From Flavobacteriaceae bacterium (GTDB lineage: Bacteria; Bacteroidota; Bacteroidia; Flavobacteriales; Flavobacteriaceae): a stretch of 52,027 nt of DNA. Below, in pieces: positions 1 through 8,976 of this stretch. The translations under genes were made by a program, and so were the position numbers. The stretch covers positions 1-52,027 of the forward strand of contig JAHEMZ010000015.1 in NCBI GenBank assembly GCA_024643385.1. Reading direction: 5' to 3'. The notes below the pieces were generated by a model. It had not been told where the DNA came from. It searched no databases and saw only the letters and a list, made by a program, of their open reading frames with translations. The stretch's first letter is position 1, and every line of letters begins with the position of its first letter.

Positions 1-262
1 GTTTTAAGGTAAGTCCCCCTTCAAAAAGTATGATCCCGATAGCTAGCGATACAAAATTGAATAGGTTTTCTCCAGGGAAAAGTCCATTTTTTCCATCCCA
101 AATGGGTTGTATCATTGCGTTACCGCTGGAAGTAATTAAAGTGGCAATTGGTCCTACCAATAACCCAATAAGGATTAAAGGTAATATAGCCGGTATCTTT
201 AATTTCCAGGCAACCCATTGGGCCAATATTCCAAGGATAATAATTCCGGCGAGTTCTAACAT
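1..262 (-). CDS. cation:proton antiporter, N-terminal part (cut by window edge)
   Basis: Only the first 87 codons are present; the gene continues off the left edge. The protein opens with MLELAGIIILG, then two hydrophobic helices (about residues 3-16 and 24-43), and ends in the window with IILFEGGLTLK. That last motif is typical of CPA1/NhaP-type sodium or potassium:proton antiporters, inner-membrane proteins that exchange cations for protons. The start at 262 is the first ATG of the frame and sits 22 bases downstream of a decayed permease-like frame. A near-consensus -7 box (TATTTTTA, reverse strand 277-284) lies just upstream. Family is fairly sure from the helix pattern and the FEGG motif; the ion cannot be told from this fragment, and a C-terminal TrkA-type domain cannot be checked. 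Confidence 0.75.
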   Translation of the reverse strand, partial: MLELAGIIILGILAQWVAWKLKIPAILPLILIGLLVGPIATLITSSGNAMIQPIWDGKNGLFPGENLFNFVSLAIGIILFEGGLTLK

Positions 263-284
263 AGTTCAATTTTGTCTAAAAATA

Positions 285-518
285 CTAAGAAAAGCGTATA
301 CCCCCACATAAAGATTGGTCATCTTTCCTAGTTAATCGAAAAACAGCGCATGCAGACTTCTCCGTAAATTTATCTTTTCCGGTGCCGAAAAGAACCCTGA
401 TCCAATTATCCTTTTGAGGAGTTTCTAAAATTCCGGTGCCGAGCTTTCCTCCAATGCTGATAGCAATTACAGAGATTAAGGAAAGGCTGCGCTCTAATTT
501 CTTCAATGTGTTATGCAA
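285..518 (-). pseudogene. decayed remnant resembling the N-terminus of an APC amino-acid permease
   Basis: The frame starts MHNTLKKLERSLSL and continues with ISVIAISIGGKLGTGI, which resembles the first membrane segment of amino acid/polyamine permeases (usual form AISIGGMLGSGI). After about 30 residues the likeness stops and the remaining 47 residues are charged, Cys-containing and do not look like a membrane protein. A 12-base direct repeat, TTCCGGTGCCGA, lies at 377-388 and 431-442, 54 bases apart, exactly where the likeness ends, so a duplication or insertion may have disrupted the gene. It could also be a chance open frame in intergenic DNA. Nothing downstream of the break restores permease sequence. 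Confidence 0.3.
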
Positions 519-805
519 TATAAAAGTTGATTTTGTTCAAAGTCGTACATTTCATATCAGTATTCATCCGATACGATTAATACCGATCAATATTAACCCA
601 AAATCATTAGTCCTCGTGTGAGAAGGTAAAAAATCATCATTGGAAAAATGAGTCTAACTTTCTATGGAAAGTCTATCTTTTTAGGGAGGAAAATAGCAAT
701 TTTGTGTTTTGAATCGAATATTTGCATAACATTTTGTTAAATTCTTAAAATTTAGTGCTCCCACTAATCTCTTAAATGTTTCTGTTTTACTAATTTGCGC
801 TTCCT
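519..805. other. AT-rich intergenic stretch, no gene seen
   Basis: No credible coding frame, RNA gene or strong hairpin was found here. The stretch is AT-rich and probably carries the promoter of the MBL hydrolase at 806. TAATTTG at 791-797 is close to the Bacteroidota -7 element but lacks one T, so I do not call it a promoter. Confidence 0.5.
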
Positions 806-1666
806 ATGAAATTATTCCCCATAGAGGCAGGAAATTTTAAATTAGATGGGGGTGCGATGTTTGGTGTCGTACCTAAAACATTATGGTCTAAAACCAATCC
901 TGCCGACCAAAACAACATGATAGATATTGCGGCTCGCTGTCTTTTAATTGAAGAGGGGGGTCGGCTTATTTTAATTGACAATGGAATGGGGTCCAAACAG
1001 AGTGAAAAATTCTTTGGATATTATTATCCATGGGGAGAATTTACACTGGACAACTCTCTGAAACAAGTTGGTTTTCATCGAGATGATATCACCGATGTCT
1101 TTTTAACTCATTTGCATTTTGACCATTGTGGAGGAAGTATTCAATGGAACAAGGACCACAGCGGATACGAGACTGCCTTCAAAAATGCGACCTATTGGAG
1201 CAATAAAGATCACTGGGAATGGGCCACCCAACCCAATCGTCGGGAACAGGCTTCTTTTCTGAAAGAGAATATTCTTCCCATACATGAATCCGGACAATTG
1301 AAATTTACATCATTGCCGGAATCTGATTTCATCAAACAGAGCGAACTTGGTTTTGGGATATTTTTTGCTAACGGACATACAGACAAACAAATGATCCCTC
1401 ATATTATTGTGGACGATAGGACATTTGTATTTATGGCCGACCTATTGCCTACTGCCGGACATTTACCTTTACCTTTTGTCATGGGTTACGACACTCGCCC
1501 TTTATTAACAATGCCCGAAAAAGAAAAGTTGCTCAATCTGGCGGCAGATCATCATTACTATTTAATACTTGAGCATGACGCTCATAACGAAATTATTACC
1601 GTAAAGCATACCGAAAAAGGTGTTCGCCTTGATCAGCGTTTTACATTTAACGAATTATTTAATTAA
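806..1666 (+). CDS. MBL-fold metallo-hydrolase
   Basis: This 286-residue soluble protein has the metallo-beta-lactamase zinc signature THLHFDH at residues 101-107 (H102, H104, D106, H107). The further ligands are probably H191 (in GHTDKQ), D212 (MADLLP) and H257 (LEHDA). It should be a cytoplasmic dinuclear-metal hydrolase. The long N-terminal region and the LEHDA ending resemble the lactonase/quorum-quenching branch of the superfamily, but the substrate cannot be read from sequence. There is no signal peptide. The start is the first ATG after a long gene-free stretch. A lipoprotein protease gene starts 10 bases after its stop, so the two are probably co-transcribed. Confidence 0.85.
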   Translation: MKLFPIEAGNFKLDGGAMFGVVPKTLWSKTNPADQNNMIDIAARCLLIEEGGRLILIDNGMGSKQSEKFFGYYYPWGEFTLDNSLKQVGFHRDDITDVFLTHLHFDHCGGSIQWNKDHSGYETAFKNATYWSNKDHWEWATQPNRREQASFLKENILPIHESGQLKFTSLPESDFIKQSELGFGIFFANGHTDKQMIPHIIVDDRTFVFMADLLPTAGHLPLPFVMGYDTRPLLTMPEKEKLLNLAADHHYYLILEHDAHNEIITVKHTEKGVRLDQRFTFNELFN

Positions 1667-1676
1667 TTTAAACTTT

Positions 1677-3356
1677 ATGAAAATTCTAAAATCCTCCCTG
1701 ATTATTGCTTCCACTGCAGTCCTCTTAAGTAGCTGCGGCAGTAGTGTTGCTCCCATTCTATCAACACCTATTGAAAATATTGATAACCTGCCCCTGAAAG
1801 TAAGTCCGCTTACTGAAGCCCAAACCAAAACTTGGGGGGCTGCCGACCTGCTTCGAGATACCATTCCCGGAATGAGTGTAGACCGTGCGTATGCGGAAAT
1901 TCTTTCCGGTAGAACAGGATCCACTGTAATTGTGGGTGTGATCGACAGTGGTGTTGACATTGAGCATGAAGATCTTAAAAATGTGATTTGGACAAATCCA
2001 AAAGAAATTCCCGGCAACGGAATAGACGACGACAAAAACGGTTATGTGGATGATGTTCACGGATGGAATTTCTTAGGAGATATCGTTCAGGAAAATTTAG
2101 AGTACGTTCGTATGCTAAAAATTTTAGGTCCAAAATTTGAAGGAAAAGATGAATCTTCGATCAGCGCAGCAGATCGGGCTGATTTTGATCTTTACAACAA
2201 AGCCAAAGCAGAATACGAAATGGAGTATAGCCAGGCACAGGCTAATAAAACTCGATATGAAGGGATGTTAGCTCAAATCATTCCTGCCCACAAAGTAATG
2301 GCTAAAAAAATCGGAAAAGAAGATTATACATTAGCTGATCTAGAATCCATTGAAAACCCTTCGGAAGAAGAACAACAACAAATTGTCATGTTATCCCAGA
2401 TGTTCAATTTCGGAGATTCGATTCCCGCTGTAATGAAAAGATTAAATGGTGGTGTTGACTATTTTGGTGGAAGATTGGAGAGTCATTTCAATATGGATAA
2501 AAATTACCGCGCTGAAAAATTAGGAGATGATCCGGATAATAAGTCCATCAAGTTCTACGGAAATAATGATGTCGACGGACCGGATCCTAAAAAAGAAGAT
2601 GCTACCCACGGAACACACGTGTCCGGTATCATCGCTGCTCAAAGAAATAATGGAGTGGGAATAAACGGAGTGGCTGATAATGTTAAAATAATGGCTATTC
2701 GTGCCGTGCCTGATGGAGATGAATACGATAAAGACATCGCAAATGCAATTTATTATGCTGTGGATAATGGAGCTAAAGTGATCAATGCAAGCTTTGGAAA
2801 GTATTACTCTCCACATCCTGAGTGGGTTTGGGAAGCCATAAAATATGCTTCCGATAAAGATGTTCTATTTGTAAAGGCTGCCGGAAATGAAGGTGCTGAC
2901 CTGGATAAAATTCAGGTATATCCTAACGATCAAAAGGTAGAAAACCCAACTGAAATGAGCGATACATTTATTGTTGTCGGAGCACTTAACTACAAATATG
3001 GAAGTGATTTGGTAGCCAATTTCTCCAACTATGGAAAATTAAATGCAGATGTCTTTGCTCCCGGGGTGAAAATTTGGGCAACCACTCCATTGGACACTTA
3101 TGAATACCTACAAGGTACTTCCATGGCCGCTCCTGCGGTTGCGGGAGTTGCTGCAGTAATCCGTTCTTATTACCCAACTCTTTCCGCTAAACAAGTAAAA
3201 CAAATTTTGATGGATAGTGGATTGACATCTTCTGCCACCGTTGTATTAGGTGGTGACAAATCTAATACCGATAAATTCCAAAACATTTCTACATCCGGAA
3301 AGATGGTGAATTTATATAACGCCTTGATCATGGCGGATCAAATGTCTAGAAAATGA
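1677..3356 (+). CDS. S8 (subtilisin-like) serine protease, lipoprotein
   Basis: The start at 1677 is chosen because it gives a clean lipoprotein signal (MKILKSSLIIAS..., lipobox LSSC); longer upstream frames overlap the MBL gene. The mature 559-residue product has the subtilase triad: Asp90 in VIDSGVD, His311 in HGTHVSG and Ser482 in GTSMAAP. About 220 residues separate Asp from His, much more than in subtilisin; the extra segment is charged and probably helical, with an acidic stretch around EEEQQQ. The protein should be anchored in the envelope by its N-terminal lipid and cleave proteins there. Its stop overlaps the start of the M1 aminopeptidase by 4 bases (ATGA), so the two peptidases are translationally coupled. 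Confidence 0.92.
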   Translation: MKILKSSLIIASTAVLLSSCGSSVAPILSTPIENIDNLPLKVSPLTEAQTKTWGAADLLRDTIPGMSVDRAYAEILSGRTGSTVIVGVIDSGVDIEHEDLKNVIWTNPKEIPGNGIDDDKNGYVDDVHGWNFLGDIVQENLEYVRMLKILGPKFEGKDESSISAADRADFDLYNKAKAEYEMEYSQAQANKTRYEGMLAQIIPAHKVMAKKIGKEDYTLADLESIENPSEEEQQQIVMLSQMFNFGDSIPAVMKRLNGGVDYFGGRLESHFNMDKNYRAEKLGDDPDNKSIKFYGNNDVDGPDPKKEDATHGTHVSGIIAAQRNNGVGINGVADNVKIMAIRAVPDGDEYDKDIANAIYYAVDNGAKVINASFGKYYSPHPEWVWEAIKYASDKDVLFVKAAGNEGADLDKIQVYPNDQKVENPTEMSDTFIVVGALNYKYGSDLVANFSNYGKLNADVFAPGVKIWATTPLDTYEYLQGTSMAAPAVAGVAAVIRSYYPTLSAKQVKQILMDSGLTSSATVVLGGDKSNTDKFQNISTSGKMVNLYNALIMADQMSRK

Positions 3357-5146
3357 AAAACTTTTTAAGTATTATTTGGGCTATTCTCTCCTTTACGGTG
3401 GGAATAGCCCAAAATTTTTCAACCTATTGGCAACAAAGAGCTGATTACAAAATGTCTGTGGAAATGGATGTGGAGTCTTGGCGTTTTCAAGGAGACCAAG
3501 AGCTCACCTACAGCAATCATTCTCCCGACACTTTGAAGAAAGTTTTTTATCATTTATATTTTAATGCTTTTCAACCGGGAAGTGAAATGGATGTTAGGTC
3601 CAGAACAATCGACGATCCTGACCCCAGGGTGAGTGACCGGATTGCTGAATTATCTTCAACGGAGATAGGATATCTTAAACCAATAAAATTATTACAGGAT
3701 GGTAAACCGGTGATGTTCCAAGTAGAGGGAACCATCCTTGTGGTCGCCTTAAATACACCCATTTTACCAGGTAACAAGACTGTCTTTTCGATGCAATGGG
3801 AGGGCCAAGTACCGTTGCAAATACTTCGAAGTGGGAGAAACAACGAAGAGGGGGTTGCTTTATCCATGGCTCAGTGGTTTCCTAAATTGGCAGAATACGA
3901 TTTTCAAGGATGGCATGCCGATCCTTATTTAGGTAGAGAATTTTATGGTCCTTGGGGTGATTATGATGTAAAACTTACATTGGATGAGCGCTATGTGGTG
4001 GGTGGGACCGGTTATTTACAAGGGACTCCTTCCGTTAAGAAAAAAAAGAAGACATGGCATTTTATGGCTCCTAATGTGCACGATTTCACCTGGGCCGCTG
4101 ATCCGGATTACATCCATGATACGTATCCTGGTCCCAACGGGGTTGAGCTTAACTTTTATTATAAGAATAATCCTGAATATATAGAGAATTGGAAAAAGCT
4201 TCAGCCTAAGACCGCGCAATTAATGGAGTATTTTAATGAACATATCGGACCCTATCCCTACAAACAATATTCGGTGATTCAAGGAGGTGATCGCGGTATG
4301 GAATACGGTATGTGTACGCTGATATCAGGAAAGAGAACCTTTGGCAGTTTGGTGGGTGTCACCGCTCATGAATTAGCGCACTCTTGGTTTCAGTTCTTAT
4401 TGGCCACCAATGAAAGCCTTCATGCCTGGATGGATGAAGGGTTTACCTCGTACATTTCAGACATAGCAGAAAACGAAGTGATGGAACAAAATATTCCAAA
4501 TCCTTTCATTTCTTCGTATCAAAATTATATCTATCAGGCAAACAGTGGAGAGGAGCAGCCTCAAAGCACGCATTCCGATCGTTACAGTACTGGTCGAGGC
4601 TATGGAGTCTCCGCATATAGTAAAGGCTTGGTTTTTTTATCACAACTGGGCTATATCATTGGAAATGACAATCTCGAGAAGACCCTCAAGCGATATTATC
4701 AAGAATGGGCTTTTAAACATCCTACACCCAATGACTTTATCCGCGTGGCAGAAAAGGTATCAGGTTTTGAATTGGATTGGTATCTGCAAGATTGGACCCA
4801 AACCACAAACACCATCGATTACGCCATAAAAAAGGTCGATCAGGATAATGGCACCTCTGTTGTTACACTGGAACGTTTGGGTTTAATGCCGATGCCTATC
4901 GATCTATATGTTATATATGAAGACGACTCTAAAGAGTCTTTCTATATACCGTTGCAAATGATGCAAGGAGAAAAGGAGAATCCGTATCCGGCGCTAAAAC
5001 GAACAGTTTTAAAGGATTGGGCATGGGCTTATCCCACTTATTCATTCGAGATCCCGGACGGAAAGAAAATTAAAGTGATGATGATTGATGCTACTCAACT
5101 TATGGCCGATATCAACATGGAGAATAATATCTACGGTGAAGATTAA
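3353..5146 (+). CDS. M1-family zinc metallopeptidase (aminopeptidase N-like)
   Basis: The protein has 597 residues with a Sec signal peptide (MKNFLSIIWAILSFTVGIAQ), so it is exported. It carries the gluzincin motif HELAH at 339-343 followed 18 residues later by the third zinc ligand, E362 (WMDEGF). GMEYGM stands where the substrate-binding GAMEN motif is found in classical M1 enzymes, a variant seen in periplasmic Bacteroidota members. It probably trims N-terminal residues from peptides in the envelope. It overlaps the upstream S8 protease by 4 bases, which suggests a two-protease operon. A Rho-independent terminator follows the stop at 5168. Confidence 0.92.
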   Translation: MKNFLSIIWAILSFTVGIAQNFSTYWQQRADYKMSVEMDVESWRFQGDQELTYSNHSPDTLKKVFYHLYFNAFQPGSEMDVRSRTIDDPDPRVSDRIAELSSTEIGYLKPIKLLQDGKPVMFQVEGTILVVALNTPILPGNKTVFSMQWEGQVPLQILRSGRNNEEGVALSMAQWFPKLAEYDFQGWHADPYLGREFYGPWGDYDVKLTLDERYVVGGTGYLQGTPSVKKKKKTWHFMAPNVHDFTWAADPDYIHDTYPGPNGVELNFYYKNNPEYIENWKKLQPKTAQLMEYFNEHIGPYPYKQYSVIQGGDRGMEYGMCTLISGKRTFGSLVGVTAHELAHSWFQFLLATNESLHAWMDEGFTSYISDIAENEVMEQNIPNPFISSYQNYIYQANSGEEQPQSTHSDRYSTGRGYGVSAYSKGLVFLSQLGYIIGNDNLEKTLKRYYQEWAFKHPTPNDFIRVAEKVSGFELDWYLQDWTQTTNTIDYAIKKVDQDNGTSVVTLERLGLMPMPIDLYVIYEDDSKESFYIPLQMMQGEKENPYPALKRTVLKDWAWAYPTYSFEIPDGKKIKVMMIDATQLMADINMENNIYGED

Positions 5147-5167
5147 CTTTTTTAAGAGGAATTATCT

Positions 5168-5204
5168 AAAGGGTCTTTTCATTTATTTGAATGACCCTTT
5201 TTTT
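5168..5204 (+). terminator. intrinsic terminator after the M1 peptidase gene
   Basis: AAAGGGTC (5168-5175) pairs with GACCCTTT (5193-5200) around a 17-base loop, and the T-run continues to 5204. It separates the protease operon from rnpA; the rnpA -7 box starts at its last T. Confidence 0.8.
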
Positions 5205-5211
5205 ATATTTA
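5204..5211 (+). promoter_or_regulatory. probable -7 box of rnpA
   Basis: TATATTTA matches the Bacteroidota -7 consensus TAnnTTTG at all but the last base and ends 4 bases before the rnpA ATG, directly after the upstream terminator. It implies an extremely short or absent 5' leader. Confidence 0.45.
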
Positions 5212-5215
5212 CAAT

Positions 5216-5572
5216 ATGAAATTCAATTTTCCGAAGGAGGAGAAATTAAAAAGTCAGAGGCTTATTGAGCAATTAATTGCCGAAGGAAGGACGTTGAAAA
5301 CATTTCCAATTAAGGTTATCTATTTGAGTGATGCGTCTCTCGAATGTCATCAAATAGCCTGTTCCGTTCCTAAGCGAAATTTTAAATTGGCGGTTAGGAG
5401 AAATCGTATCAAAAGACAAATGAAAGAATCTTATCGCCTTCATAAACATCTGTTAACAAACAATAACGGCAAGAATTTTGCGATACTATTTGTGTACATT
5501 GGTAAAGAAAAACCACTTTACGATCAAATAGATAGTGCAATTCAGTCCTCACTTAAACAGTTAGCCCTATGA
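5216..5572 (+). CDS. rnpA: ribonuclease P protein component
   Basis: This 118-residue basic protein carries the RNR signature of RNase P protein, RRNRIKRQMKE, at residues 61-71, preceded by the conserved CSVPKRNFKLAV strand. It binds the catalytic RNA subunit and helps it remove the 5' leaders of pre-tRNAs. Length is normal for the family. Unlike in many bacteria, rpmH is not upstream; a protease operon with its own terminator is. The stop overlaps the next start by 4 bases (ATGA), linking rnpA to the DUF4349 lipoprotein. Confidence 0.95.
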   Translation: MKFNFPKEEKLKSQRLIEQLIAEGRTLKTFPIKVIYLSDASLECHQIACSVPKRNFKLAVRRNRIKRQMKESYRLHKHLLTNNNGKNFAILFVYIGKEKPLYDQIDSAIQSSLKQLAL

Positions 5573-6402
5573 AACTTTTTAGTCTTTTTCTTTTTGGTCT
5601 TGCCTTAGCGTGTGGTGGTGGTGGGAATAATGATTACGACCGTTCTAATGGGGAATCTTCAATGGCGGCAGATTATGAATATGTGGAAGAAGCTACATCA
5701 GCCTTAAAAGTTATTGAAGAAACTTCTGAAGAAATAGTGGAAACACAAGAGCAGAAAATTATTAAGTCCGCTCAACTTCGGTTTGAAGCGTCAAACCCGG
5801 AGGAAACACATGAAAATATTCTTCGACTTACGCTGGAATACAAAGGATTTATTCAAAGTGATAACGCAGGTAAAAATTACAATCAGTTATACCGTACTAT
5901 GATTGTACGTGTGCCTACAGAAAATTTTCAGCCCTTCATCGATGCTATTTCAGCAGGGGTTCCTTATTTCGACCAAAAAGATATTTCCCGTCAGGATGTT
6001 TCCGAAGAATTTGTAGACCTAGAAGCTCGTTTAAAAGCCAAAAGAGAATTAGAGGCCCGCTATTTAGAATTACTAAAACAAGCTAAAAATGTGAAGGAGA
6101 TGCTCGAAATTGAGCGTGAACTTTCTAACATTCGAGAAGAAATCGAAGCCAAACAAGGACGATTAAACTACCTAGAAAATAAGGTTTCCCTGAGTACCGT
6201 AAATATTGAATTTTATAAACAAACTGCAGAAACCGGTGTCACACTTTCCTATGGAAAAAAAATTGTGAATGCCTTAAAGGGTGGTTGGGATGGTATTTCG
6301 GTGTTTTTCTTAGGATTACTCTATTTATGGCCATTGTTTGTCATTGGACTTATAATTATCTTGGTGCTTCGAAGATATCTTAAAAGAAGTAAGAAAATAT
6401 AA
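5569..6402 (+). CDS. DUF4349-domain lipoprotein
   Basis: The 277-residue product begins with a lipoprotein signal (lipobox LALAC, Cys15), followed by a Gly/Asn/Asp linker. The central DUF4349 region (about 60-215) contains IKSAQLRFEA and a long charged coiled coil with EIERELSNIREEIEAKQGRL. One membrane segment near the C-terminus (about 243-267) is followed by a basic tail. The topology suggests an envelope protein anchored at both ends. The family is widespread but its function is unknown to me. It overlaps rnpA by 4 bases and is followed after 59 bases by the S41 protease. Confidence 0.85.
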   Translation: MKLFSLFLFGLALACGGGGNNDYDRSNGESSMAADYEYVEEATSALKVIEETSEEIVETQEQKIIKSAQLRFEASNPEETHENILRLTLEYKGFIQSDNAGKNYNQLYRTMIVRVPTENFQPFIDAISAGVPYFDQKDISRQDVSEEFVDLEARLKAKRELEARYLELLKQAKNVKEMLEIERELSNIREEIEAKQGRLNYLENKVSLSTVNIEFYKQTAETGVTLSYGKKIVNALKGGWDGISVFFLGLLYLWPLFVIGLIIILVLRRYLKRSKKI

Positions 6403-6461
6403 TCGATTGCGAAGGGAAATCGTCCGTACGGATGTAGAATTTTTGAATTAATAAAGAACTC

Positions 6462-8084
6462 ATGAAAAGGAAAATTATCATCCCGGCACTAGCCTTGGGA
6501 ATTCTTATTACTACTGCCAGTTTCAAAAACGATTTTTTTGAAATCGCCAAACAAATTGAAATATTCACCACGCTATTCAAAGAATTAAACATGAATTATG
6601 TGGATGAAACCACACCGGCGATTTTAATGAATAAGGCCATTACGGGAATGCTGGAAGATTTGGATCCGTATACCGTTTATTGGGGCGAACAAGAGGTAGA
6701 GGATGCGCGAATTAAAAATTCCGGCACGTACACTGGTATTGGCGCCTCTGTTAAGACCATGAAGGATAAAATAACGATTGTTGAACCCTTTAAGGGTTAC
6801 CCGGCTGATAAGGCAGGATTAAAAGCGGGAGATCAGATTATTAAGATTGGAGATATAACCATTGCTGATTTTGAAGACGATGCCGGAGAATTATTGAAAG
6901 GAGTGGTTGGAACTTCCGTTGAATTGACCTATAACAGACAAGGAAAAACGCAAGTAACTACCTTAAAAAGAGAAAAAGTAGAAGTGGACGCTGTTCCCTA
7001 TTATAAGCTAATACAGGGTGATATTGGTTACATAGTTCTGACGAAATTCAATCAAAAAACGACTGTTCAAACCAAAAAAGCCTTAGAAGACTTAAAATCA
7101 CAAGGGGCTAAAAAAATAATTCTTGATTTACGTGGCAACCCTGGGGGTCTTCTGAATGAAGCCATTAGTATTGTAAACTTATTTGTGCCTAAGGGAGAAA
7201 TTATCACGACTACTAAATCAGTAATCGAAAAATACAACAAAACCTATAAGACAACAGTAGAGCCTACTGATACCGAAATTCCTCTTGTCGTATTGGTTAA
7301 CGGGCGAAGTGCCTCGGCCAGCGAGATTGTGTCTGGTGGTTTACAGGACTTGGATCGAGCTGTGATCATTGGGGCCCGAAGTTTCGGAAAGGGTCTTGTC
7401 CAGCGGCCTAAAAAACTAACGTACGGCACACAGCTCAAAGTAACTATCTCTCGCTATTTTACACCAAGCGGACGATGTATTCAGGCATTGGACTATTGGA
7501 ACCGCGATGAAAATGGTGACCCTGTGCGTTTAGATCCGAAGAATTACAATGCTTTTAAAACAAAAGGAGGGAGAACCGTATATGATGGTGGAGGTATATT
7601 GCCGGATATAGAGTTGGAAACGTCTAAATTTAGCCCTATAACAACGGCACTACTAAAAGATGATGCGATCTTTGACTTTGCTACCGATTATTATTACTCA
7701 CACCAACTAGGAGATTGGAACGATTTTAAGGTAAGTGATGGCGATTTTCAAAATTTTATTGACTTTCTTGAAAAAAATAATTTTTCCTATGAAACCGAAA
7801 CTGAAAAGAAATTAGAAGAGGCTTTTAGAAGAGCTGAGGATGATGAACTTAAAGGTGGTATACAGGACAGTTACAATCAACTGTTGAATGCTATTAGTCA
7901 AGCAAAGAAGCAAGATCTCATTGCTAAAAAAGTAGAAATTAAGGCGCTTCTGACCGATGAAATTATTAAGCGTTACTTTTTTGCGGAAGGTCTCTACGAT
8001 TACCATTTAATCTACAGTCCTGAAATACTAGAGGCTATTTCGGTGCTAAAAGATGAGAGTAAATACAATCGCATTCTTAAATAA
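6462..8084 (+). CDS. S41 C-terminal processing protease with PDZ domain
   Basis: This 540-residue exported or membrane-anchored protein has an N-terminal hydrophobic segment (PALALGILITTASF), a helical region with the conserved MLEDLDPYTVYW, and a PDZ domain (about 90-170, GIGASVK ... GYPADKAGLKAGD). The S41 core follows, with the Ser/Lys dyad S285 (in RSASASE) and K310 (SFGKG). It should cleave the C-terminal ends of envelope proteins. Length matches Bacteroidota CtpA-like enzymes. Its stop and the next start overlap by one base (TAATG). Confidence 0.93.
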   Translation: MKRKIIIPALALGILITTASFKNDFFEIAKQIEIFTTLFKELNMNYVDETTPAILMNKAITGMLEDLDPYTVYWGEQEVEDARIKNSGTYTGIGASVKTMKDKITIVEPFKGYPADKAGLKAGDQIIKIGDITIADFEDDAGELLKGVVGTSVELTYNRQGKTQVTTLKREKVEVDAVPYYKLIQGDIGYIVLTKFNQKTTVQTKKALEDLKSQGAKKIILDLRGNPGGLLNEAISIVNLFVPKGEIITTTKSVIEKYNKTYKTTVEPTDTEIPLVVLVNGRSASASEIVSGGLQDLDRAVIIGARSFGKGLVQRPKKLTYGTQLKVTISRYFTPSGRCIQALDYWNRDENGDPVRLDPKNYNAFKTKGGRTVYDGGGILPDIELETSKFSPITTALLKDDAIFDFATDYYYSHQLGDWNDFKVSDGDFQNFIDFLEKNNFSYETETEKKLEEAFRRAEDDELKGGIQDSYNQLLNAISQAKKQDLIAKKVEIKALLTDEIIKRYFFAEGLYDYHLIYSPEILEAISVLKDESKYNRILK

Positions 8085-8920
8085 TGGACGGTTTTCTGGA
8101 TTTCTTTCAATTTATGCCTGTCTGGCAAAAGGTAGGATGGGCCATTTTTTGCATTGCCTTTTTTTGGTTGTTGGAGGGCTATTACAGTCAATTTCAGTTG
8201 CCCTATAAAAAATGGAAGCACGCTCGAGTAAATTTTGCACTTTTAGGGTTTGTAATGATCATAAATGTGGTTTTCGGGCTAGCAACGGCAGGGGTGTTTC
8301 TATGGTTACAAGAAAGTCATTTTGGATTACTGCATCTATTTCAAGCCCCTATTTGGTTAAAGCTATTGCTTTCAGTAATGGTCTTAGACCTTATCGCACA
8401 ATACGGAGTTCATTATTTTCTGCACAAAGTAAGGTGGATGTGGCGTTTGCATTTAGTGCATCATACCGATAAAAATGTCGATGTCACTACAGGTACCCGA
8501 CATCATCCTCTCGATTTTCTTTTAAGGGAATTATTTGCACTAATTGCGATAGTGGTAATGGGAATGCCTGTCGGGTTTTATTTTTTCTATCGAATACTGA
8601 GTATTCTTTTTACGTATTGGACCCATGCCAACATCAACCTTCCTTTAAAACTAGACAAAGGATTAACATACTTCATCGTGACGCCGAACATGCATAAATT
8701 CCATCATCATTATCAGCTTCCCTGGACGGATAGTAATTACGGGAATATTCTCGCCATTTGGGATCGGATATTTGGCACTTATGTCTATGAAGATCCTAAA
8801 AAAATTGTCTACGGCATTGATATCGCCGACCACACGGATGATGAAAAACTGATGGTCCAATTGCGTCTGCCCTTTAACAAGAACGTGAAAAGTAAACATC
8901 AATTCCCTCCCTCCGCCTGA
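8084..8920 (+). CDS. sterol desaturase / fatty-acid hydroxylase family membrane oxygenase
   Basis: The 278-residue protein has about four to five membrane helices and the diiron histidine boxes of the fatty-acid hydroxylase superfamily: HYFLH (110-114), HLVHH (123-127), an HH pair at 140-141 and HKFHHH (204-209). Such enzymes hydroxylate or desaturate lipids in the inner membrane. The substrate is not readable; carotenoid, sphingolipid or other lipid chains are all possible. It overlaps the S41 protease gene by one base, so it is co-transcribed with it. The C-terminal tail past residue 250 is hydrophilic. Confidence 0.88.
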   Translation: MDGFLDFFQFMPVWQKVGWAIFCIAFFWLLEGYYSQFQLPYKKWKHARVNFALLGFVMIINVVFGLATAGVFLWLQESHFGLLHLFQAPIWLKLLLSVMVLDLIAQYGVHYFLHKVRWMWRLHLVHHTDKNVDVTTGTRHHPLDFLLRELFALIAIVVMGMPVGFYFFYRILSILFTYWTHANINLPLKLDKGLTYFIVTPNMHKFHHHYQLPWTDSNYGNILAIWDRIFGTYVYEDPKKIVYGIDIADHTDDEKLMVQLRLPFNKNVKSKHQFPPSA

Positions 8921-8976
8921 ATCCTTAACAAAACTTTAATTGCATTTCTGGTCAATTTTTCGTATTATGGGATAAT

